This document shows, piece by piece, positions 30,841 to 41,091 of a stretch of DNA of 64,000 nt. The notes below the pieces were generated by a model. It saw nothing but the letters and a program-made list of their open reading frames with translations. It ran no database searches and was not told where the DNA came from. The translations under genes were made by a program, and so were the position numbers. The DNA comes from Piper betle. Lineage: Eukaryota; Streptophyta; Magnoliopsida; Piperales; Piperaceae. Each line of letters starts with the position of its first letter. The stretch's first letter is position 1. The stretch spans positions 1-64,000 of the forward strand of contig JAURVB010003339.1 in the NCBI GenBank assembly GCA_033002965.1. Reading direction: 5' to 3'.

Positions 30841-33053
30841 CCTTACCTTGATTTCCCCCTTCTCTTTCTCCTCGGTCGAGAAACAGGCCTTCTCCCACGT
30901 TATTTTCATTTGTAATGCACAATCATGATGTTTGCATGTAGATCTCCATGATTAGGCATGTAGATAGCTAGATCCCCAATGTATCATGTAGATTAATAAT
31001 TTTCTTGTTAATTTTGCGATAAAAATATGATTTTTATGGTTCGTGTGGTTTTTGGGTGTTAAATATAATAAAATCATGTCGGCCTAAATTTGTAAAATTT
31101 TCGGACTAAATCTTCCTAATGATGGTTGGAACTTTAAAAAGATTAAAACTTTATAATTTTTTGGCTATGTTTAAATGATCTTGTTTTGCATGCCCAGTTG
31201 ATTAATTAATTAATTAGTCAAAATAATAATATTTAAACTCATATTTGGTTGTGAAATGGTCATAGTATGAAAATCTTAAGTTATATGATAATTAACTTAA
31301 TTATCTTAAATAACTAAATGATATAAAATTATTTTAATAATATTCTTTAACTCACTAGCATGGGTTAGGTGTGACGTGAGATCTTTCAAGTTCATTTGAT
31401 TAAAGTTGCTACAACAAAATTATCATCGGGATTCAATTTAAATAATTAACTTGAAATCTTAATTTACTTTTTATAATTATACCGATATCTTGTTCTCTAT
31501 TAGCTTGTCAAGTATCTAAATTAAATTACCCTGAGTTTTCTAGGCATCTCGATATCTCTGGCTAGATTTAAGTACATAGGTTGAATCCCATGATTAATTT
31601 CATAATGAACAAAGATTTTCGTTTCTTCTCCTTTATTGATTTATCAGAATCTCATGCACCTTTCGGTATGCTCAACATGTGAATGTGAAGTGATTGATGT
31701 GAGACATAGTGTGTTTAATTTCCTACCTCGCATGCGATATCATTTGTTGCATTTAGGATTGTTTGCCTGTCATTGCATGCACACATCAATCAGGGTTGGA
31801 GCTTGCCTCACAAGTTTGTTAGGATTCCTCGTCACTTGATCTTTTGTTTGACTCTATTGTAATTTTGATTGATAAAGTATTACGTAGTTATTGTTGGTGT
31901 TTTATTAGATCCACCTAAGGGCCATCTTATCGAGTTTTTCAGATTAATAAAACTCCAAGGTTGAAATCCCTTGATGTGAATTTCGAAAAGATGAGATCCA
32001 TATCAAAAGTGACTTTAGGCTATTTATCAACCCTTTCTTGGCCTCATACATATGGTGTGATTTTTGGACTTTTTATGCACGTTTGATGGATGAGAGCATG
32101 ATTTTTATTAAGAGGCCTGGTCGGTGCCCATCTGTGGTTCTCGATTTGGTGGTTAATTTATATTTACATATGTATGAGCTCTATTACCTACTAGCAGTGT
32201 ATGTCTCGCATGTACATCCTTCCCGTTGAGTGTATCCGGTTCATGCAATGTTGTGGTGATTATGGTGAGACTTCCGGTCGAGTGTATCTGAGATGTGATG
32301 GTGATTATGGTTTACGCCCTATTGGCCATAGTAATGGCGTGTGACTATCAAGTGTATCCGGTTCATGTTCATGTAGATTTTTGTGATTATGATTAGGTTC
32401 TATTGGTCATATTTTGGTCTGATGACGTGGGTGTGGAGAATTTGTTCTTTTTTGTTGAAATTTCCTGGATTATTTTTAGTAGTTATTTCGAACCTATAAT
32501 CTTTAATTATTAACGTATGTTTTCTATATAGTGTGATGCTGCAGGTTTGGTCAGGGAGACGTAAGTATCAAGAAAGACTTATGGGATGGTTGGCTTGGTT
32601 GTTGCTCTGTGTGGTATGCTCATGTCGATGTGGGGGCCGGTGGGCCATGTAATGTAAATGCTACATGAGCCTAGTGAGCCAATATAATTACCAATGTGAG
32701 GCTAGTGGGCCATATAAGAAAAATAGTATTCTGGGTATCGGTATGCTCATGCTGCATGTAGATCTCCGCTGAATTTTTCCCACGATTTGAAGTCTCCTTT
32801 GTTATTCGGATTTATTTAGGATGTCCTATTTGTATGAGCCTTACCTTAGGCGTCTATGCATGTGTTTGGTGTGATCATGTGTGTGTTTTGGTTGTTTATT
32901 AGATTCCCTTGAGCCTTCTATTTTTTGATACCTCAAATGGTTAGGTTTGTCCTGTGGGTCGTCATTTAATTCTAAATGAGCAAGAGCAGCGGTCTAAGAT
33001 TTAATACTTTGGTTCGGTTCTTGCTGTGAGCCAAATCAAGGTGTTACATATTT

Positions 33054-33681
33054 AAAACTTATTTTCCAAGTGTATGAAAATTCAGTTTAGAATCAAACCA
33101 AACCAAAACTAACTGAAAAGGTGAAAAAAATTTTAAAAAAACTTTAAGATTCACATTTTATTTTGATTTATTTGTAATTTATTCGAGATATTCTACATAA
33201 TATCTGTATATAAAATACTTTTAAATATTATTAGAATGATTAAATTGTAATGCCCTAATTTTAGGCCCAAAGACGGACCAAAGATAAATGTTATAATTCG
33301 GAAAGTTATTCGTTAGACTACTTGTTAACCCACAAGAAGCGGATCTTAACCCTCAAGAAGGCTTAAGACAATAACTTTATATGACTCACATATAATGCAT
33401 GTTGATCATACTATCATAGGAAAACACTTAGCTTACAGGTTCATAATATGAGCACTTACAGTCACAGGAGAGGTGGCGCCTTCCTAACAGCTAAGAGGGT
33501 GACTTTATAGATGCGATGATCATTCCAAACTACAAGAAGACAACCCCCAATACAACTAAGAGTTTGAGCTTTAAAAGATGTGATCCATGATCCAGTTCAC
33601 ATACTTAGTTTCACCTTTAAGTTAGGTAATTTATTCTTACATAATGCGGAGCTTAACACCGTAAACTAGGGATCGTGGTCA
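33054..33681. repeat. Dispersed repeat, second copy, and unassigned sequence
   Basis: 33080-33240 matches 5985-6170 (see that entry). 33241-33681 has no recognised features; it begins TGTAATGCCC, which resembles an LTR start, but I find no partner end. The last five bases before the next LTR (33682-33686, CCATT) are its target duplication. Confidence 0.4.
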
Positions 33682-34435
33682 CCATTTGTAACACCTGATT
33701 TCCGGTTCACGCTAAAAAATCGAACCGGAATGTCACTGGTCCCGGTTAGGTCCGCTAACCCAAACCCAACCCTGTAGATTTATTCTCAGCGTTTTGAGAT
33801 GAAAGATGTCTATGTCTATGCATGGGTGAATGTACAAAAATAATCCTAACATGCTATTACATAGATGACATGAAAACTAGTTTACAAAACAAAATAAGTA
33901 CGATATAGTAGATAAAAATTCCAAAAAAAATGGAACAGACAAAATTTCCCTTTTACATTCTATTCACTTTTATCATTCGACTTGCACATTAATATTTGTT
34001 TCAATTATAATATCACTATCATATTATCATACTTTGCATTACATCACATCATTCTTAATATAATGTCAACATAAACAAAATATTAACATTCTATCGTCTG
34101 ATGTGTGTATGCAAGAGATGTCACTGCTCCTTCGTCCAGGCTGGCTCATCCTACTCATGATCATCACTTACATATATTATAAAAACACATCAGTAATGAG
34201 TGTTACTGGTCCAAAAATTATAACTAATATCAAATTGGCTATGAGAGCAAACTCTCATATGAAAGAAAACATCTTGAAATCTCTGCAGGGCATCTACTGA
34301 ACTGAAATCATCTTTAACTAAATTGATTTGCTGTTGCTGATACCTCTCTTGGCATTTTCTCATTTTACTTTTTGGTCCCTTGGGACTACTGTCATATCCT
34401 AAGCCCTTTTTCTTATTTCCATGCCTACTCGCATA

Positions 34436-34724
34436 GCATGGTTGTTGGGATTTCTGTCTTACAACTGGCACATGTTAGTTGCATAGCATGGTTATCAACA
34501 GCTTCGATTGGCACATGCCACTTGTGTAGTATGGTTGTTGGTGGCTTCGAGTGGCACATGTCGATGGCATAACATGGCTTTCGGGATTCCCATCTTACGA
34601 CTGGCACATGCTACTTGTGTAGCATGGTTGTTGGTGGCTTCGACTGGCACATGCCACTTGCTTAACATGGTTGTTGGGATTCCGGCTTATGACTAGCACA
34701 TACTACTAGATTAGCATGATTATT
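34436..34724 (-). repeat. Minisatellite of the A' solo LTR, left part
   Basis: Inverted copies of the alternating 43/49-bp units of 20106-20633, for example GGCACATGCCACTTG and AGCATGGTTGTTGG. It continues at 42878-43105 after the inserted element. Confidence 0.85.
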
Positions 34725-37700
34725 TGTAAAACCCACGATTCGAGTTAGGGTTTTATATTTAGAACCGGTCGGGTCGACCGTTATTTTTTCGAGTTGAGTC
34801 AGTTTCAGGACACGTGTACCGAGCCAATGCCAGTCGCGTGTATGAGCTATGAGGGTCATGCGTACCCAAGTATATGATGATAACGTCATGAACACAGCAG
34901 AACAGAATGAGTTATCAGATATATGAGAGTATGCCAGTCATTTTTTTTTATTTTTATATATAGTGGATCGTAGAATTAGTATTAGGCCGTTTACCGCGTT
35001 AGGACGCGTTCGGGCAGTTTGGGTGGGTTGATAGTTCTAGAGCATACCATTATAATTTTTTTGTTGTTGTTTGATTTTACGGGATTTTTCCCGATTTTTA
35101 TGAATTTTTTTAGGATTTAATACGAGTTAGTTATGATACTTGACTCGAGACGGAGACGAGTCAAGTATTATTTACGAGTTTGCCACCCAACTAATTTTTC
35201 ACCCCGACTTTTCTCCCCCACGCCCAAACCCTCGCCGCGCCGCCCCTGTTCGCGCGCCACCGCCGCCACGGCCGGCGCCGCCTGGCCGCCGATCGACGCC
35301 GCCCAGCCCGGCCACGGCGTCGCCCTGCCGCCCCGACCAGGTCCGGCCCCCATCGGACCGCCGCGACGCGAGGAAACCACGCCGCGACGCCGCGGCCGCG
35401 TTGCGGTCGCGTCGCCGATTCCGCCGCCGGCGAGCATCGCCACCACGATCAGGTGGTCGCCTCAGCACCGTCGACCACCCAGTGACGCTTCCTGACCGGA
35501 GCGGAGGCTGTTGCCGCCGTGGCCGGCCGGATCTAGCAACCACCACGGCCGGCCTCTGTTTTGCCGTTTTCCGGCGAGCCGCCGCCTCCATTGGCCACAC
35601 TGAGGTCATAGATGAGTCGGGCTCGCCGAGCCGGTTCCGAGGGTACCCAACACGACCCCTTTCCGACTAGTAGACGCCGCCGGCGATTGTCGCCGGAAAA
35701 CCACCGGAAGCCGCCGGAAAACCGCCAGTAGCTGCCGGAAAACCGCCGAAAAATCGGAATTTCTGGGATTCGCCGGAATCCACCGGATCTTCTGTGGGGC
35801 TCACCCAGTGGAGCCCGATCGAACGTCGGACGCCGAGGAGCGCCGAATTCGAGCTCCGAGACGCGCGATGGAACCCTAGCCGTCGCCGATTGCCGACGAC
35901 GTGAGGTATAATTACCTCCGATTGAGTTATTTAAAATTGAATATGATTGTTAGCATAGCATGCTAGAATTAACTAGTTGTCATGATGAATGTTAGCACAG
36001 TATGCTAGATTTGATTAACCGTCATGAGTAATGTCTAATTATGAGTAAAGGGATGATTGTATGATTTGAGTGATTGCGAATAAATAGTAAGTGATCTAAT
36101 GAGAGCATGATAAGTTATTACGACATAACTTAGAAAAACACGATAAGATTGGTATGAATAGGAGTTAGAATTTCTTTCATAATTATTGTTATATAATTGT
36201 TGATTGTTGTGGTAGATGTTGTATTGTGAGCGTGTTTAATCATAACGAGTTTGATGCATCATTTAGTTAGCGGGCGTTAGTATTTAGTTTTGATGTGTAG
36301 GTACGGAGTAGGAGCTTGCCGCCTAGGCGCGATGACACGCTTGGAGCTTCTACCAGGTCCGTTTAGGACTCGTCTTGTTTTACGCTCTTCCATTGTATGT
36401 TTATTTTATTATTGCAGGGCGGGTTAAGTGGCGTTTTATTGGATCCCACTTAACTCGGGCCATTTAATCGAATATTTTCCGGATTAATAACCCCTCGAGG
36501 ATGAGATCCCTCGAGGATGATTTCGAAAACAAGATCCACCACAAGTTGCCTTCGGGCCTATTATATGAATCCCTTCCCAGGCCTATATATATAGTTTTAT
36601 CGAGTTTTCAGTGAGACGAGAGATGGAGAAACCGACTGCACGTACCATGCAGAGGATGCCGTGACAGTCAAAGCGGGCTCTGGATTAGTGCCAGCGGACT
36701 GTTCCATTCCCGAGGGATCCTGACAACTCCGCGTTTGAGTTCCTCACACCCGGAGAACGTGGAGGTTTACGGGTACTGTTTAGTACAGCGCATGTCCGGA
36801 CTTGTGGTTCAAAGGGTACTAAAGGCGACTGCCTGAGAGTACTCGGCCTTCGTGCTCAAGGCCAGGAGAAATATGGAGGTAAGGAGAGGGCTTAGGATAA
36901 AGTTTCACGAGAAGTACTGAAAAAGAAGTGCTGAGAGTAGCACAGTACCAGCAGCAGAGCAGTAAGTTCGGGATGCTACCGGGTCTGCAGCCCAGTGGCT
37001 CCTCAGTAGTGCCCTTCAGAGTGTTCACGTGGAAGTATGATGTTTTCTTTCAGATGAGAGTTTGCTCTCATAGCCAGTTTGTTATAGTTATTTTATTTTC
37101 CGGACCAGTAACGCTTGTTACTGACGTTTTTCTTATATATATGTAGGTGATAAGCACGAGATGGATGAGCCAGCTGGGACGGAGGAGCAATAAGGTCTTC
37201 TGCACACACACATTGGGTGATTAAATATTTAATGTTTTGTTATGATGTTATTTTATACACATGCTATGAGTAAATGTTTGAGCATGATGATATGATATGA
37301 ATGAAATGTTAAGACACGATAACAGAATGCAAAATATGATCAGAGTTGCGCAGCAGAGAGTGGGTTGAGACCCAAGTTTTAAAATAAGTTACAGCATGTT
37401 AGATTTTATATTTTATATGAATGAAATTATTTGATATATGGTTAGATATATATTTGCATATGTATATTTGACAGGGTGGCCCCTAATTGCATTTTTAGGG
37501 GAAACTCTATCCGTTATATTTCAAAGTTTTCATTAATTTTTATCGGGATTGTCTTGGTGTGCACTCTGATTTGTATGTCATTCACGTAGTACCATGTTAG
37601 GGTTTGTGTATTCATCCATGCTTTGAGAGTTGTATCTTCATCTTAAGACGCCGAGATTGGATCCGTATGAGTTAGGTTCGGGTTAGCCGACCTAACCGGG

Positions 37701-37754
37701 GCCGGTAACATGCCGGTTCGGTTCACGAGCGTGAACCGGATTTGGGGTGTTACA
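34725..37754 (+). repeat. 5' LTR of the A element
   Basis: TGTAAAACCC...GGGTGTTACA. Order of parts: TATATATAG at 34957-34964; GC-rich CpG block 35205-35900; AT-rich 395-bp segment with GT...AG ends (35906-36300); GGTCCGTTTAGGACTC dyad at about 36357-36371; TTTTATTGGATCCC at about 36435; GGATTAATAACCCCTCGAGG at about 36480; hairpin 37106-37123; TATATATATGTAGGTGA. Confidence 0.9.
35205..35900 (+). promoter_or_regulatory. CpG-rich leader block of the A LTR
   Basis: About 700 bp of very GC- and CpG-rich DNA, repeated at 41572-42260, in an otherwise AT-rich LTR. It has a 176-codon Pro/Arg-rich frame (35140-35670 and 41507-42037) open in both copies with two residue changes, but several other frames in the block are open as well, so composition explains this. 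It ends with short repeats of GCCGGAAAACCxCC. It follows the TATA-like box and probably is a transcribed leader. Confidence 0.5.
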
Positions 37755-37758
37755 ACAT

Positions 37759-37771
37759 TGGTATCAGAGCC
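37759..37771 (+). other. Primer binding site (initiator tRNA-Met) of the A element
   Basis: TTGGTATCAGAGCC begins 4 bases after the 5' LTR end, the standard spacing. Confidence 0.85.
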
Positions 37772-38659
37772 ACTCTCGGCCGATTAAGATGTATGATACT
37801 TTTATAAGTAATGTGTGTGCAAAGACTGCTCCGAGTCCGGCTGGCAGGTATGTATTCTGTCTGTTTTCTTTACATGCAGATATTTTTCATAAGTTGTCTG
37901 GATAACAGTATATTCAGGGCTTAATCAGGAGTACGTGGAACTGGCTTTAGTTGAGCTGACAGGTAATTTTTATGGACTTTCATCATGATGTCAAATTGCA
38001 TGCTTCGTTGGATGTGAGCAAGGTATGTGTAATGCTAGTAGGGGTAGAAGGGGTATAAGTTCCCATCTTATACCAGATTTGGATGTCAGTAGCCGTCAGC
38101 AGGAATTTGACAGGCTTGTCGTGATGGGCTTAGAGACCCACTAATTATGTCCATCGCATTAGAGATTTGGATGAATTGGATGTTGACCAGGTGTCCGTCC
38201 TTTGTATGTCACCACATTAGTCCTATTTCCAGGGAACGTGGTGTGCATAATGGAAAGGAGTTTGAAGTGGGTAGATAACTTGAGAGGGACAACTTTTAGA
38301 AAATAGTAGTGAATGAGGATGAGTAGTGAGACGTAAGCTTGAACATAACAAGGAAAAGACCAGGACCACCAGTGCCTATGAGATCAGACATTGGACGAGA
38401 TTTTACCAAAGATAAGGCACCAGATCAGGACTACTATTGAGGGCCAGTCAGCACTGATGAAAGCAGCCACCCCAGATTTCAGGAAATTACAGTGAGTTCA
38501 GCATAGGTTTACCATCATATGTGTCAGTACAGGATCCAAACCCCTCTGGATCAGACACGCATGATTGGACAACCTGAACCGAGTTAATAGCAGCCAGGAT
38601 ATGGCAGAGATAGTAGTAGATTTACGATGCATATGAGTAGGATTAGACATTTCTGCATC

Positions 38660-38840
38660 TAGGTAGTGCACAACCGCCGACCGAGTGCACAACCACCGAC
38701 CGAGTGCACAACCACCGACCGAGTGCACAACCACCGACCGAGGTGCACAACCGCCGACCGAGTTGCACAACCGCCGATCGAGATTCACTACCACTGACCG
38801 CAGACGCACTACCGCCGTCCGTGTATTGCTCATCCGCCGA
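38660..38840 (+). repeat. 19-20-bp minisatellite in the A internal region
   Basis: About eight to nine copies of GTGCACAACCACCGACCGA, the first five nearly perfect and the later ones drifting (CACTACCACTGACCGCAGAC). A diverged array of the same kind is at 47705-47875. Confidence 0.85.
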
Positions 38841-41078
38841 CCGATTAGATTAGTTAGATCTTAGTAGGACCAGAAATTGAGGAACAAGATATAGCCACAA
38901 TGGAAATTAGCAGAACAGAGAAGAGTTAGGAAAAGTGAGGTTATTTGAATGAGATGGCATAGGATCCGACTTCATAGCTCTCTTGCAATTAGTGTTTTGA
39001 CCTGACACCCTTGGGTCAAATGAATATTGCAAGATGTCCCCATCAGACATTGTTAGTTACAGTCTCATAGAGATGCGTATGGACAGATTCATGGAACATG
39101 ACAGTATGACCTCCAGATGGGCGGTCACAATGATTAGATTGTACAGACTGTATGATGTGGCATCCATGGGCCACAATTGGCATACACAAACAAGATGGTT
39201 AGTAGATGATCACACGCGTAGTTTAACCCATTTAGCGATTGGCCAGCCAGCGATAGGAGGTTGACTTAGTACGGGGCATAGATAGAGGGTTCAGGGAGAG
39301 TGTTTTCCAGAGAGATAGCGATTCCCTTGTGTTTCGCCAGCACGATTAGGTCCTTACCTTGAGACATAGGGTTGAGCCCTACCCTGAGTATAGAAGCACC
39401 TTCATGGTACTGATTAGGGTTTACAGTACAGGTCGGTATGGGCAGACCGATCTCACGATGACGGACCTCACCCCAACTTGAGAGCAATGTAAATAGGGAC
39501 TTCAGACAGAACAGACCATGCAGATCAGGCGGAGTGATACCAGTGTATGCTCATCTTGATTGATAGCCTTGCTTGAGAGTCTACCACAGCGGTAGTAGTC
39601 ATGTGAGTCAAGATTAGTGCTACAAATCGGTACGGGACGGCAGGTCACACACCACTGAAGAGCGGACGAGACATGTGTCGAACCTCATTATGAGTCCCCG
39701 TAGACTCGAGGGGAGACAGTGGTTCTTTGGGTCATTTGAACCCCGCCCGTTTAGAAGTGCGTGACTAGTACAGTATCGAGAAACATGTGCCTACTGTTAG
39801 CTGATTGAACTAGAGCTACTTAGGAGCCGTTTCTGAGATTTGTCATTGATTGACTGTTCCACAGACTGATCACCTGTGGCATAGTAAATCATGGTGATCT
39901 TAGAGACAAGTCCATAGACCTACCGAGATTTTAGCCACCCAATATGTTATATAGGGATTTTATCTCCCCTACTATTTGCATGAGACCTTAACCTTACTAT
40001 AGATAAGAGTTGCGCAGCAGGAGCGTGTGGGCCCATAACCCACAGGTCCCAGGATCCCCACCTTTACCTGGCGTCAGATGTCACCTATTGAGAGTTCTTG
40101 ATCAGTGTGACTAGTTTCCATGAGATTCAGCTTCCCTTCTTGTAACCCAGAGATATCAGACAGAGTGGAGTTTTCACTTGAGGATTTCCACTCACCCTTT
40201 TGTATCAGTTTACCCAGATGATTGAGATGAGTATACATTGACCAGAGCACAGAGCACAGAGCACATGCCACAGACCAGATGCAGACTCCACAGTCCCATA
40301 CAGAGTATGTTATCATACTCCTTGAGACACGCTGTGTATGTACAGGTGTTCTCGCCTCCTTTCAGCAGTAGTTAGTAGTTGTATAGATAGCCACCTGAGC
40401 CATAGTATGCAGTAGAGTCATAGCAGCTACCCTTGTTCTCTTATAGAACAGAGTGAGATACATGACTCAGGACCGAGTCAACTATAACCAAGTGAGCGGT
40501 TCAGTTCCTTGTATAGGGACACCTGAGAGTTGGACCTAGACTGGCGACAGTGAGCCGTGCAGCTCATTAGGGTATCCACCGTACTTAGCAGGAGACTCAT
40601 AGCAGGCCTTGAGGTGACTGTAGGACCTAGAGTAGAGTTCCTGCGAGTACATGTAGGTGACTGTTCACAGACGACGATTAGAGGGGCATGGGTAGATGTT
40701 AGCAGGTAGGTCTTACCCTCGGCGTAGTTTTCTAGACATAGCCCAGATTAGAACCTTGCGATACTCTAGAGTATTTGCTTGACCAACCCAGTAGGCCCTT
40801 AGGGGTGATCTAGGTTTTTTCGCCGAGTTAGTAGTAGGGATCAGAACAGAAGAGCATGATGATGGTAATGTCAGAACAGACACAGGAAGTATAGAATCCA
40901 GAATGTTTGAGATGGTCAGCATCACTAGCATGACTCGCCACGTCGGCACCACTATAGTCAGTGAGGATGTATAAGATTGTTGAACCAGTAGAGGATACGA
41001 CTGATATGTATCCCAACTTCCAGGAACTAGTTTCAGCAGAACCTCCTTGAGTTAAAATTTCGAGGACGAAATTTTTAT
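38841..41078 (+). other. Non-coding internal domain of the A element
   Basis: No retroviral motif in any frame. The stretch from about 39570 (TTGCTTGAGAGTCTACC, GGTACGGGACGGC, GACGAGACA) has a diverged counterpart at 51360-51480. The end, TTCGAGGACGAAATTTTTATAA before the polypurine tract, is the usual end of gypsy internal regions. Confidence 0.55.
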
Positions 41079-41091
41079 AAGGAGGGAAGGT

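Larger units (their letters stand above)
23719..33048 (+). repeat. Solo LTR of family B, interrupted by a nested element
   Basis: The LTR starts TGTAAAACCCGACCAGTCGG (23719-23738) and resumes at 30097 after the inserted element and its target duplication, ending CAAGGTGTTACA at 33048. About 2,970 bp remain after removing the insertion. TATTT occurs on both sides (23714-23718 and 33049-33053), a perfect target duplication, so this is a solo LTR left by recombination. It keeps the family modules (TTTTATTAGATCC at 31900, CAGATTAATAAAACTCC at 31943, a weak hairpin at 32496). Confidence 0.85.

Noticed and set aside
30186..30915. Long plus-strand frames of 183-216 codons
   Set aside because: They cover the polypyrimidine tract; residues are only F, L, S, P and I from C/T codons. 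Composition, not coding.
35140..35670. 176-codon Pro/Arg-rich frame, repeated at 41507-42037
   Set aside because: Lies in the CpG-rich leader of an LTR; frames on both strands are open because stops are rare in GC-rich DNA. The two copies are LTR duplicates, so their similarity is not evidence of selection.
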